DNA from: a virus
DNA length: 33,933 bases
Strand: one strand, 5' to 3'
IMG/VR virus record: IMGVR_UViG_3300049479_000220
Span: 1 to 33,933 of that record
Below, piece by piece: positions 16,174-23,440 of the stretch (position 1 is its first letter; each line of letters opens with the position of its first letter). The translations under genes and the position numbers were made by a program. The notes beneath the pieces were generated by a model that ran no database searches, was not told the DNA's origin, and saw nothing but the letters and a program-made list of their open reading frames with translations.

Positions 16174-16210
16174 ACTGCGCTCACCTATGTATGCTGAGAT
16201 GTGTCCTGGT

Positions 16211-16342
16211 CTAGCGATCATCTTCATGCTCCTTGCTAACGTATATCGTATCCTCAATCATCCATATAAGCAACCATCCTGCGACAGCAAACACCGCTAC
16301 TACCCCTATAAATAACAGCACCATAATAGCGTTATCTAACAT
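16211..16342 (-). CDS. 43-residue single-pass membrane protein
   Basis: A short gene (MLDNAIMVLLFIGVVAVFAVAGWLL... ending KEHEDDR). Residues 5-27 form one continuous hydrophobic helix followed by WMIEDTIYV and a charged tail, so it is likely an inner-membrane peptide with a cytoplasmic or periplasmic acidic end. AAGGGG lies about 7 bases upstream and the ATG overlaps the preceding gene by 11 bases, matching cluster style. It could be a small holin-like, superinfection or membrane-signal peptide; no evidence distinguishes these. Confidence 0.6.
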   Translation of the reverse strand: MLDNAIMVLLFIGVVAVFAVAGWLLIWMIEDTIYVSKEHEDDR

Positions 16343-16544
16343 CGCGCATCCCCTTCGCACACTGCGGGCATATGAATTTGCCGGCTATACGCCGGCTACC
16401 AACTACCTCACCATAGGTATTACATCGACTGCATAACCTGCGTGCTACGGTTACACCGACCATGGCGTTGCTGTTCTTACGGTAGTTCGCCTCGTGGTGC
16501 AGCGCCCAGTGCACTGACTCAATCTTCATCCGGTTCATACTCAT
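16332..16544 (-). CDS. Small zinc-ribbon protein
   Basis: 70 residues. CSRC (38-41) and CPQC form a four-Cys zinc ribbon separated by about 18 residues; the N-terminus is basic with His residues (VHWALHHEANYRKN). It is coupled to the upstream pyrophosphohydrolase-like gene by ATGA. Likely nucleic-acid or protein binding; exact role unknown. Confidence 0.65.
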   Translation of the reverse strand: MSMNRMKIESVHWALHHEANYRKNSNAMVGVTVARRLCSRCNTYGEVVGSRRIAGKFICPQCAKGMRDVR

Positions 16545-16960
16545 GGGCGCACCTCATTATCCTCCAACTCTTTGATAATACAGTGCAGTCGGGCCAGTGC
16601 GTTCCAAGCCAAGTGCGCTGCGTGTAACAGACCTGTGTCAGGGTCTTTGCCCTCTCGATACTCAGCGAAATAGTGCCGCAGCATCGCTTCGCTGTACCGT
16701 TCTACCCCGTTGGGTACGTGCTGCCAGCCGTTGGGGCTGTACTTCTGGGCACCATAGGTGCCGACGGCGACCACATGTTCGAGCGCCTTACTGAACCCGC
16801 CGAGCACCAGGTGGGGTAAGGGTTTGCCATGATCCAGCTTCGCCCCTGGCTCATTGGGTGCGCGGCCAGTGGGGTCCGCCTCTTTCGGTGTGGCATAGCG
16901 GCGCACCAGCGTGCCGACAAACGGCGTCTCGATCACGTCGGTTTCATTGAAGGGTTGCAT
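16541..16960 (-). CDS. dATP/dGTP diphosphohydrolase-domain protein (DUF5664/PF18909 type)
   Basis: 139 residues. The blocks GAKLDHGKPLPHLVLGG (39-55), YGAQKYSPNGWQ (69-80), VERYSEAMLRHYFAEYREG and DTGLLHAAHLAWNALARL are characteristic of this phage family, an all-alpha NTP-pyrophosphatase related to MazG; some members remove dATP or dGTP. It fits the dNTP-handling theme of the cluster. GGAG is one base from the ATG at 16966 but 7 bases from the ATG at 16960, so the latter is the better start. Confidence 0.75.
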   Translation of the reverse strand: MQPFNETDVIETPFVGTLVRRYATPKEADPTGRAPNEPGAKLDHGKPLPHLVLGGFSKALEHVVAVGTYGAQKYSPNGWQHVPNGVERYSEAMLRHYFAEYREGKDPDTGLLHAAHLAWNALARLHCIIKELEDNEVRP

Positions 16961-17210
16961 CGTCATACTCCACGTAGGATGGGTTGTCTTGGTGCCGCCG
17001 CTCGTCGTACTGGTGCCAGATGAACTGATGGATATGACTCAGCATCTCCGGGGTGACGGCGAACGGTGGTAGTGATGTGTCGGCTTCGGTCATTACTTCC
17101 ACAGCGAAGACCGTGCAAACGCGGGTGGGATGGGTCTCAATGAACGCGCCGGCCTTCATCATTAACGTCTGCTCGCCTGACTGCAAAGGTAGGATGACTT
17201 GCACTATCAT
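16944..17210 (-). CDS. Small unknown protein
   Basis: 88 residues (MIVQVILPLQSGEQTLMMKAGAFIETHPTRVCTVFAVEVM...), probably one beta-rich domain followed by a His/Tyr-rich tail. CCGGAG precedes the ATG. Overlaps the next gene by 17 bases. No family recognised. Confidence 0.6.
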   Translation of the reverse strand: MIVQVILPLQSGEQTLMMKAGAFIETHPTRVCTVFAVEVMTEADTSLPPFAVTPEMLSHIHQFIWHQYDERRHQDNPSYVEYDDATLQ

Positions 17211-17222
17211 GGGTGGCTCCGG

Positions 17223-17432
17223 TTATCTTGCGTAGTTTTTGCGCAGCTGCCAGTCATCCCGGCAGTCAGCGTCACAGAATCTGTCGCCCTCAGCAAGCGG
17301 CTCCAGGCAGTTCCAACACTGGCCTGAGGGGTTACCCTCCACCTGCTCAGCAGACACGCTCCTGGCTGCCGCCAGGGCTATTGACAGGGCGTGCAGCGCC
17401 AGCTCGTTGGCTTCATCAATCTGATCAGCCAT
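17223..17432 (-). CDS. Small DksA/TraR-like zinc-finger protein
   Basis: 69 residues. An N-terminal helix (DEANELALHALSIALAAARS) precedes CWNCLEPLAEGDRFCDADCRDDW, a CxxC-x10-CxxxC zinc motif like that in phage DksA/TraR-type and related proteins, which can bind RNA polymerase. The match is only to the zinc module. ATG 17432 is chosen over a GTG two codons upstream because GAGGTG is better spaced. Confidence 0.65.
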   Translation of the reverse strand: MADQIDEANELALHALSIALAAARSVSAEQVEGNPSGQCWNCLEPLAEGDRFCDADCRDDWQLRKNYAR

Positions 17433-17439
17433 GGTCACC

Positions 17440-17628
17440 TCACTTTACGACATGAAGATTAGGCCGGCTGTGCGGCGGGCGCCAGTAAGCATCGAGGGTT
17501 TCACGGTACGTCTCGATAACGGCGAGGCTGGTCAGCATGGGCAGCGTGGTGTTCATCCACCAGGTGTGGATATACCATGGCAACAGCTTGGGGAAGCAGT
17601 TGTGTGCGGCGGGTATAAGTAGGTTCAT
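17440..17628 (-). CDS. Small unknown protein
   Basis: 62 residues starting MNLLIPAAHNCFPKLLPWYIHTWW; Trp- and Pro-rich with an aromatic N-terminal half. The ATG at 17628 overlaps the upstream stop (ATGA), and a long in-frame Arg-rich extension upstream is antisense-like and inside another gene, so it is not used. Confidence 0.6.
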   Translation of the reverse strand: MNLLIPAAHNCFPKLLPWYIHTWWMNTTLPMLTSLAVIETYRETLDAYWRPPHSRPNLHVVK

Positions 17629-18200
17629 TTGTCGTCCTTTATAGTGGTTGTTTTCACACGGGTTCGTATGCGTTTCGGGCGGGCAGACTGCGGGTTTTGC
17701 GTGGTCTGTACCCGTGCCCCATGCTGGCGGCCAGGGCGTTTCTGCTCTTCGTTCTGCACGTTGAACTCGGGCAGTTCCTCGGCGTTGAACACGCCGTTTT
17801 TTGTGTCGTGCCACCAGCTATCGAAGGCGGGGGTACGCTCGTACTTGTACGGCTGGCGGGCATGTGTTTGTGTGCGGAGCAAGCGGCCGGTATCCACAAG
17901 GGCTTTCAGCACAGCGGCGGGCACACGATCCACTGCACCAAGTGAAAGATCACCAGCGGCGAAGGCGCCTTGGGTACGAGAGATGAGCTCGTACCAGTTC
18001 TGATACTCGACCTTCCTATCCAGCTTGACCCGCCGCTTGGGTGTGAAGGGGGTGAAGTAGGCCTCGATCTGATCGGGGGTGGGCAGGGTGTTTGGTATCG
18101 AGCGCCAGCCACAGCGTGCGCCAGGCGCAGCCGATTGATGCAGGGCTTTGCCCGTGGCTGAAGTGTGCTTATATGGGGGAGGTACGGGGATGTATGCCAT
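17625..18200 (-). CDS. Unknown basic protein
   Basis: 191 residues. The middle (PTPDQIEAYFTPFTPKRRVKLDRKVEYQNWYELISRTQGAFAAGDLSLGAVDRVPAAVLKALVDTGRLLRTQ) looks like a small winged-helix-type domain; the C-terminal 60 residues are disordered and strongly basic (RPKRIRTRVKTTTIKDDK). This could be a DNA-binding protein, but no family is recognised. AAGGA lies 9 bases before the ATG. Confidence 0.6.
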   Translation of the reverse strand: MAYIPVPPPYKHTSATGKALHQSAAPGARCGWRSIPNTLPTPDQIEAYFTPFTPKRRVKLDRKVEYQNWYELISRTQGAFAAGDLSLGAVDRVPAAVLKALVDTGRLLRTQTHARQPYKYERTPAFDSWWHDTKNGVFNAEELPEFNVQNEEQKRPGRQHGARVQTTQNPQSARPKRIRTRVKTTTIKDDK

Positions 18201-18211
18201 AACGGTAGTCC

Positions 18212-18718
18212 TTAGTTAATTGCGGGTGCTGCGTTGGCTGCTTCGATCGGCGCTTCAATGGGCGCGTCTGCTTGCGTGAGTCCCATCGCCTCGACTTCGA
18301 TGGCGATGGACGTTGTGGTGCTCAGGTCTATCAGTTGAGCCAGCGTCAACCGACGTAAAAGCGCCTCGCACTGGGCGAGGCACTGCCAGGCTGACGTTAT
18401 GTCAGTCTCGGTGAGCATCATACCATACTCTAGTTTGTTCTGCAGTTTCTGCAGGGGTGACGTTGGGCAAGCTGTTGTGGTAGGTGCGCGGTTGAGCATG
18501 TCGATGAAGCCGGCAATGACGTAGTCCATCCGCACCAGCTCGCCTTGATAGGCCATGACGGGGAAGCCATCGACTGCGTGACACTCACCCTTCGCCAGTT
18601 GGCTGACCAGAGTGTACATCGGCATGAGCCAGTGCCTGATCCTCTGCGATGGCACCAGGCTGCGGCCCTTCTTGGAGTTGATTAACCGGGCTTGCGCCCG
18701 GCGTTCTTTACGTGGCAT
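18212..18718 (-). CDS. Unknown protein, helical
   Basis: 168 residues. A basic N-terminus (PRKERRAQARLINSKKGRSLVPSQRIRHWL) is followed by helices and an Ala/Pro/Glu-rich tail (ADAPIEAPIEAANAAPAIN) containing a short APIE repeat. GGAGG lies 5 bases before the ATG. No family recognised. Confidence 0.6.
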   Translation of the reverse strand: MPRKERRAQARLINSKKGRSLVPSQRIRHWLMPMYTLVSQLAKGECHAVDGFPVMAYQGELVRMDYVIAGFIDMLNRAPTTTACPTSPLQKLQNKLEYGMMLTETDITSAWQCLAQCEALLRRLTLAQLIDLSTTTSIAIEVEAMGLTQADAPIEAPIEAANAAPAIN

Positions 18719-18742
18719 GGTGCCTCCGTGTTATTGGGATCG

Positions 18743-18961
18743 TTAAGGCTGGCCGCCAAGGTGGCGGATGTTGTCGCTGACCGTACCAATAACGCGCACG
18801 GTTTCGTTGATGCGTATGTCCAGTGCTTTGAGCTCGCGCACCAGACGCTGTCTGTCCTTGGCCAATCGTGTCAAGGTGGCAGTCTCGGTATCGAGTTGGG
18901 TGCCGAGTAGAGCGAGGCGCATGCCCCGCTCGCTGATTGTTACAGGCTGAACGGGGTGCAC
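18743..18961 (-). CDS. Small coiled-coil protein, GTG start
   Basis: 72 residues, largely one heptad-rich helix (LLGTQLDTETATLTRLAKDRQRLVRELKALDIRINETVRVIG). A GTG at 18961 with GAGGAA about 9 bases upstream, 2 bases after the preceding stop, is the best start; no suitable ATG is present near the N-terminus. No family recognised. Confidence 0.55.
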   Translation of the reverse strand: MHPVQPVTISERGMRLALLGTQLDTETATLTRLAKDRQRLVRELKALDIRINETVRVIGTVSDNIRHLGGQP

Positions 18962-18963
18962 GG

Positions 18964-19302
18964 TTACTTTTCCTCGTTGGTGTCGTTGATCTGGCAGACT
19001 TCACAGTGGTCATCGTACTTGATCCGCTGTTCCTCAGCGAACGCGACGAGCTCGTGATAAAACTCGAACGTGTACTCTTCGCCACAATTAGGACACGTCC
19101 AGTCCCAAGTCGGGGCGTCCATGCCCGGTCCCATAAAGACGGCGCCTTCCCAGTCTTCATCCCAGATATACACGTTGCCTGAGCATTCGTTGTAGCCGGC
19201 CTCTGTGCATTGACCGATACTGCAGCCGTCCTCAGAGGCCTTCAGGATGCAGCGTGCTAGACGGACTGCGTCGTTGCCTTGGATACGATGGGTGATTTTC
19301 AT
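18964..19302 (-). CDS. Unknown protein with zinc-ribbon segment
   Basis: 112 residues. CPNCGEEYTFEF and CEVC form a likely four-Cys ribbon near the C-terminus; earlier cysteines (C18, C27, C32, C40) may form a second site. The acidic middle WDEDWEGAVFMGPGMDAP is unusual. AAGGA precedes the ATG, and the start overlaps the upstream stop (ATGA). Confidence 0.6.
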   Translation of the reverse strand: MKITHRIQGNDAVRLARCILKASEDGCSIGQCTEAGYNECSGNVYIWDEDWEGAVFMGPGMDAPTWDWTCPNCGEEYTFEFYHELVAFAEEQRIKYDDHCEVCQINDTNEEK

Positions 19303-19490
19303 TTCGCGGATCCTTTCTTTTGGACTTTGTTCGCATCGCTAAGTACCCACTTAGGGCCGAGGTATTCGATGGCATTGAGCCATGAACGGCGCAGGTGTTT
19401 GGTCTGCTGCGGGGTGGCCGTGATGGTACGGGGAAATAGACGGGTGGCCTGGCGGGCCTTGAGTGAGTTGGGATATTTCTGCATGGACAT
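19299..19490 (-). CDS. Small basic unknown protein
   Basis: 63 residues (MSMQKYPNSLKARQATRLFPRTITATPQQTKHLRRSWLNAIEYLG...), strongly basic and possibly nucleic-acid binding. GGAG lies 6 bases before ATG 19490. Its leader carries a GGGCGGC/GCCGCCC hairpin and shares flanking sequence with the leader at 25095-25125. Confidence 0.6.
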   Translation of the reverse strand: MSMQKYPNSLKARQATRLFPRTITATPQQTKHLRRSWLNAIEYLGPKWVLSDANKVQKKGSAK

Positions 19491-19559
19491 GATGCGCTCC
19501 TTCATAACGGGCGGCACGGCGCCGCCCTTGGTTTGGAATGGTCGATGGTGGGCGGGTTG

Positions 19560-20591
19560 TCAGTTATACCAGTGCTCGTTGCCTACCTGCTGTTCATCGT
19601 AGTCACCGACCACGACAGCCCATGCCAGGTCGTCTATGAAGTCGGCGATGGTCTCCATAGGCTGGGTAAACAGCCATGCTTTGCGCTGGGCGCTGGTCAT
19701 ATCGAGCCAGGCTTCGGGGGTTAGCTCGGCGGATGAGCTGGATGAGCTGGATGAGTTGTGGCTGCGTGTCTTGCTTGATGGGGCGAAGCTGTTGAAGTCC
19801 CAACGGGACTTATAAGGCACGCCGAAGTCGCCGGGTTCGCGGGTGGCGTGCTGTACGAGGGTCGCCCAGTCGACTTCAATACAACGGCCAGTGAGGTCGC
19901 TCAGATAGTTTCCATCGAGGGTTTCTTCCGGGCCGTGCTCGTGATCGTAGCCCACCGATATGTTGAGGCACTCCGGGACTAGGTGCGCCAGGTTCGCCGT
20001 GTCCGTGAATGAACCGTAGGGTGATGGGGAGTGGCCCATGGATAGGAGGGCACATGTCGCCTCTGCGAAGGCCAGTGAAGCGCACTGGCCGACGCCTTGC
20101 TCATACACCACGTCCTCAGTACCACGCCGATCAAAGGCAATGGCAGCTTTGAGGTTGATGAACAGCTCGGGGTGCTGCTTGGCCATGTGACTGGAGCCAA
20201 TGCCGCCGCATTCTTCTCCCGTGAAGAAGAAGTAATGACCGGGCTTTTGTGCAGCGATCATCTGGATGAGGACGTAGATACCCGCCCCATCGTCGGCACC
20301 AAGGCATTTGCCGGGTTGTGACTTCGGCTGACTGAGGTAATACCAGTCCACGTTCTGATCATGAGCGATGGCGCCCACTGGTCGGGCTGTGTCGGTGTGT
20401 GCGGTGAAGGCGATCGGCAGGTCGCCGATCTTGACGTGGATGCACTGGACGGTTGCCTCGGTGTCCATGTAGGTAGTCACAGCCGGATGGCCGGCCACGT
20501 CGATGAGCAGGCAAGCGAGATCACCGATGAACCGGGTGTGTTCCACGGAGCCTTGGGGGCCACGGGAGGTGAGAATGGTGTTCAGGTTCAT
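19560..20591 (-). CDS. Phage-encoded zinc metallopeptidase of the M20/M28/M42 fold
   Basis: 343 residues. The co-catalytic zinc-exopeptidase residues are in order: AHTDTA (64-69, H65 and D67), GADDGAG (98-104), TGEECGGIGS (124-133, E126/E127), AFDRRG (152-157) and DHEHGPEE (216-223). Such enzymes remove single amino acids or cleave small peptide-like bonds; the substrate here is unknown. Bacterial peptidases of this fold are common but phage-borne ones are not. A serine run near residues 276-287 is encoded by three 9-base repeats and links the enzyme to a C-terminal extension of about 55 residues (LTPEAWLDMTSAQRKAWLF) outside the usual core. AGGAG precedes the ATG. Confidence 0.8.
   Translation of the reverse strand: MNLNTILTSRGPQGSVEHTRFIGDLACLLIDVAGHPAVTTYMDTEATVQCIHVKIGDLPIAFTAHTDTARPVGAIAHDQNVDWYYLSQPKSQPGKCLGADDGAGIYVLIQMIAAQKPGHYFFFTGEECGGIGSSHMAKQHPELFINLKAAIAFDRRGTEDVVYEQGVGQCASLAFAEATCALLSMGHSPSPYGSFTDTANLAHLVPECLNISVGYDHEHGPEETLDGNYLSDLTGRCIEVDWATLVQHATREPGDFGVPYKSRWDFNSFAPSSKTRSHNSSSSSSSSAELTPEAWLDMTSAQRKAWLFTQPMETIADFIDDLAWAVVVGDYDEQQVGNEHWYN
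19732..19758. repeat. Three 9-base tandem repeats encoding a serine run
   Basis: Units GATGAGCTG at 19732, 19741 and GATGAGTTG at 19750, in frame inside the peptidase gene, at the junction between catalytic core and C-terminal extension. Confidence 0.85.
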
Positions 20592-20600
20592 GATGGCTCC

Positions 20601-22391
20601 TCAGATTTGTGCGTTGATTTGTGCGTTGATTTGTGCGTTGTTGGTCGGGGTGACTTCGAACCAGCCGATGGCGTCAGTAACCGCTGACGAGGTTTCCACG
20701 TTGAAGGTGTATCGGGGATGATGCTGCCGGTTGATGGCCCATACAGGGGAGTAGTTGGCTTCCCAGCCTGTGTATTCCTTGCGTACCGGCGGGGTGTTAT
20801 TCCCCATCCAGCGCAGCTGGGCTTCGTTGAGGCGATCGAGCTGGTGGTACATATAACGACGATACTTGCCCGTTATGAGGTCGCGGCAGGTGAAGAAATG
20901 ACCGGGAGCATCACGGTCGATGACTAAGAGAATGGTACGGTGCATAAAGTCGCTGACGATGTCGCCTTGCATGGTGTCGGCTAGACGCGGGAGATGGTCC
21001 TTGACGATGTGGCGGTTGTCTTCGTCTTCGTCTTCGTCTTCGTCTTCAGGCAAGCAGGCTTCGCAATACGTCGCGTCGCTGCGGTCGTGGTAATGACCAT
21101 CGTTGTTATGGAAACGCTCATCGCAGGACGGACAGACGAAGGTTTCGTCTACGGGATGCCACTCGTCGTGTGTGGTTTGGATGTAGCCGTTGGCCATGGC
21201 CGCCCTGGCGCTTGTGAAGCACTCGCCGTCTTCGGCTTGGATGTAATCTGAGTCTTGGTGGACTATAATGTAATCACCATAGCGATCACAGCACTCGACG
21301 CCGTAGTTTTCCACACACGATGAGCAGATGACTTCGTAGCAATTGGTGCGACGGGTATCGTCCTCGTCGCAATACTCTCCGCACCAGTCGCAGGCTACAC
21401 GGCAGTCATCGTACGTGCCGTTCGTGTTGTTACACACGACGGAGCCGTGTCGGTCTACGATGAGGTCGCCGCTTTCCCACCGGCAATTCGGCTGGCAATC
21501 GAGGTATGGTACGTGTCCCTCCCTTGCAAGGGCTAAGGTGAGCCCGGTTAAGGCGTGGCCGTCCTGGCGATAGCCCGTCTGCTCCAGCAGGCTGATGAGC
21601 ACCTGCGTGTTGGTATCCGGCGTTGTTTCACCCTTTTCAAGGACGCCGTAGGGGCGCAGGTAGAGCTTGCGGTGCGTGTTGACCAGACAACGACCCTTGA
21701 GGTCGCCAGCCTGCTGGAGCAGGGCTATGGCGAAGTTCCCGTTGTCGAGATGGGCATACGCCGAGGGGTACTGGTCCCCAGTCATGCAGGATGAGTAGGT
21801 GGATCCTTGCGCGTTCATGGATATATCGTAGACATCTACGATATCTTCGGGGTTTGCTGCACCAAGGTTGAGAAACTCAAGGATATATGGGGCTCCCTTT
21901 TGGGCAATCAGCGCATCCCATGCGCGGCTTATGGCGTCGGCTTCTGGGCCGGTTATGCCGATACGGGAGAGGAGCTTGGTGAGGCTGGTGGCGGTGCGCT
22001 CGTTGATAAAGACGTTATTCAAGGTCCGCCAATAAGCTGGCCGACGCCCATCTTCGGCGACGCCGATACTATGAATGGGGAGCCCGTAGGTGCCTTCGAA
22101 GCATACCAGTTGGTCTGCGGTTAAGCGATCGAACAGGAACTCTGCCAGAGCCCTGTTATCGGGGTTCAGATCGAAGGTGGGGGTGATGGGTTCAGGGAAC
22201 TGCCGCGCGTCGCCTAGAGCGACGGCAAGGGTATGCAGCGGGGCGGGGCTGAAGTTGCCCATGCGGTATGCTTCGCAGTATGTGGAGAGCTTCTGGGACT
22301 CGCTGGCCGGCACTGAGGACAACAGGTCGACGATTTCTGGATTGTAATTCTGGCCCGTGAGGTACTGGTGACGTTCTTCGTAGGTACGCAT
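20601..22391 (-). CDS. Large Cys-rich acidic protein, unknown
   Basis: 596 residues. The first 300 residues look globular; the segment IEFLN-like PYILEFLNLGAANPEDIVDVYDISMNAQGSTYSSCMTGDQYPSAY resembles conserved parts of phage proteins of unknown function. The second half has repeated CxxC-like groups (CDWCGEYC, CSSC, VECCD, CPSCDERF, CEACLPE), indicating several zinc sites, then an (ED)5 run encoded by five GTCTTC repeats. The last residues are NAQI repeated three times, encoded by a 12-base tandem repeat. ATG 22391 has AGGAG about 9 bases upstream. A 38-residue gene at 22792-22908 repeats its first 33 residues. Confidence 0.75.
   Translation of the reverse strand: MRTYEERHQYLTGQNYNPEIVDLLSSVPASESQKLSTYCEAYRMGNFSPAPLHTLAVALGDARQFPEPITPTFDLNPDNRALAEFLFDRLTADQLVCFEGTYGLPIHSIGVAEDGRRPAYWRTLNNVFINERTATSLTKLLSRIGITGPEADAISRAWDALIAQKGAPYILEFLNLGAANPEDIVDVYDISMNAQGSTYSSCMTGDQYPSAYAHLDNGNFAIALLQQAGDLKGRCLVNTHRKLYLRPYGVLEKGETTPDTNTQVLISLLEQTGYRQDGHALTGLTLALAREGHVPYLDCQPNCRWESGDLIVDRHGSVVCNNTNGTYDDCRVACDWCGEYCDEDDTRRTNCYEVICSSCVENYGVECCDRYGDYIIVHQDSDYIQAEDGECFTSARAAMANGYIQTTHDEWHPVDETFVCPSCDERFHNNDGHYHDRSDATYCEACLPEDEDEDEDEDNRHIVKDHLPRLADTMQGDIVSDFMHRTILLVIDRDAPGHFFTCRDLITGKYRRYMYHQLDRLNEAQLRWMGNNTPPVRKEYTGWEANYSPVWAINRQHHPRYTFNVETSSAVTDAIGWFEVTPTNNAQINAQINAQI
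20605..20640. repeat. Three 12-base tandem repeats at the 3' end of the Cys-rich gene
   Basis: ATTTGTGCGTTG repeats at 20605, 20617 and 20629; on the minus strand they encode the C-terminal NAQI triplicate. Confidence 0.9.
21018..21047. repeat. Five 6-base tandem repeats encoding (ED)5
   Basis: GTCTTC repeated five times without interruption; on the minus strand it encodes alternating Glu-Asp between the last zinc-type cluster and the C-terminal domain. Confidence 0.9.
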
Positions 22392-22410
22392 TTTGCGTTC
22401 TCCTAGGTTG

Positions 22411-22460
22411 TGGCCGATTGTTGGCCGATTGTTGGCCGATTGTTGGCCGATTGTTGGCCG
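22411..22460. repeat. 11-base tandem array directly upstream of the Cys-rich gene
   Basis: TGGCCGATTGT units start at 22411, 22422, 22433, 22444 and 22455 (the last partial). The period is one helical turn, so each copy lies on the same DNA face. The array ends about 10 bases before the SD of the gene starting at 22391. A CCGTTCC/GGAACGG hairpin (22458-22478) adjoins it. The 109 bases 22392-22501 hold no other gene. Confidence 0.9.
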
Positions 22461-22501
22461 TTCCCACATGCGGAACGGCGGGTTGTGCTACAAGGTGGGA
22501 G

Positions 22502-22792
22502 CTACTCCGGGTCAAACCCGAAGTTCTCGCGCTCTTCGGGCGTCATTTTCTCGTAACAGATGGCCCACAAGTTCCAGTCCTGGTACAAGGTGTAACGATC
22601 CTCGCCATATTCAAGGTAGGCGACGTGCTGCACTTCGTTCCACGCGTCCCAGTACCAGTCCTGGTAAGGGTCAGCAAGGTGTTTCTGGGCTTCAGTCGGG
22701 ACGTGCCACGCGTCCAGGTCGTAGCCCTGGGCAAAGTCCCGAGGGATGTATAATCCACGTGCGCCACGGAGGAGGAGGATCACGGCATCCAT
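22502..22792 (-). CDS. Small acidic unknown protein, Trp/Tyr-rich
   Basis: 96 residues. An aromatic-rich middle (WHVPTEAQKHLADPYQDWYWDAWNEVQHVAYLEYGEDRYTLYQDWNLW) and an acidic C-terminus (TPEERENFGFDPE). GGAGG lies about 8 bases upstream, and the ATG shares a base with the stop of the preceding gene (TAATG). No family recognised. Confidence 0.65.
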   Translation of the reverse strand: MDAVILLLRGARGLYIPRDFAQGYDLDAWHVPTEAQKHLADPYQDWYWDAWNEVQHVAYLEYGEDRYTLYQDWNLWAICYEKMTPEERENFGFDPE

Positions 22793-22908
22793 TATTTCAC
22801 CTCCTTGGTCTGGGACTCGCTGGCCGGCACTGGGGACAGCAGGTCGACGATGGACTCGTCATAACCGTAGGTGGTGAGGTACTGGTGGAGTTCTTCATAG
22901 GTACGCAT
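22792..22908 (-). CDS. 38-residue partial paralogue of the Cys-rich protein N-terminus
   Basis: MRTYEELHQYLTTYGYDESI then VDLLSPVPASESQ closely matches the first 33 residues of the 596-residue protein (MRTYEERHQYLTGQNYNPEI, VDLLSSVPASESQ), then diverges to TKEVK and a stop. The SD and spacer AGGAGAACGCAAA are identical in both. It is either a functional small competitor or the remnant of a local duplication. An in-frame extension upstream to 23139 is open but has no SD and a GTG start, so it is not used. Confidence 0.65.
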   Translation of the reverse strand: MRTYEELHQYLTTYGYDESIVDLLSPVPASESQTKEVK

Positions 22909-23411
22909 TTTGCGTTCTCCTGAGTTAACGAGTGTTCGGGATGAACAGCTCAAGGGAGCCCACTCGCTTGCGCCAATGGGCTCGATGAATTGTCTATCGT
23001 CCTTATCGTCCTTGTTGTCGTACTGTAACCACACGTTGTGTGGCCCGTGGGCCGATCGAGCCCACTGCGCAGTACCGCGTCGCTCCCCATTGAACTTGCC
23101 GGTAATGATCCTAGAGCGACGCCGCGCAGCGTAGCCCACCCGTTATGGGATGTGTGATCGTTACCAGGGCGTACCCTGGGTCACGGTTGAATTTTACTCG
23201 GGATTTACCCTCGCGGCGCTTACCAGGCGCTGAGTGGAATCATGGTGGCTGACCACCGCCGTATTTATCACGGTCTATCGGGGCTTGGGGCAGTTCATCC
23301 CACATGCCGTGAGATGTTATGCAAACCCTTGGATAGACGGAGTGCGGCTCCTGAGACCAGTTGATTTATATATACATAGCGAAGCTGGCCTTCGCTGCAT
23401 CGATGGGGCAC
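22909..23411. other. Non-coding leader region, no gene seen
   Basis: About 500 bases upstream of the minus-strand gene starting at 22908. It contains a CCAGGG/CCCTGG hairpin (23164-23179) and a short repeat near 23000-23012, but no open frame with an SD on either strand. It would be the 5' leader if the promoter at 23412-23440 is used. Confidence 0.5.
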
Positions 23412-23440
23412 ATTGTGGCGGATTGGGCAAAATTTGTCAA
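23412..23440 (-). promoter_or_regulatory. Candidate leftward sigma70 promoter
   Basis: On the minus strand, perfect -35 TTGACA (23440-23435), 17 base spacer, and -10 CACAAT (23417-23412), 4 of 6 to consensus. It points into the cluster beginning at 22908. Confidence 0.45.

Noticed and set aside
16541-16960. MazZ of a 2-aminoadenine (Z) genome
   Set aside because: The domain is widespread in phages without Z DNA, no purZ or datZ partner is visible, and the polymerase is family B.
22909-23139. In-frame extension upstream of the 38-residue gene
   Set aside because: No SD at the GTG start, Arg-rich composition unlike its neighbours, and a strong SD lies at the inner ATG shared with the paralogue.
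23164-23179. Terminator at the CCAGGG/CCCTGG hairpin
   Set aside because: Only a 6 bp stem and no T tract on either strand.
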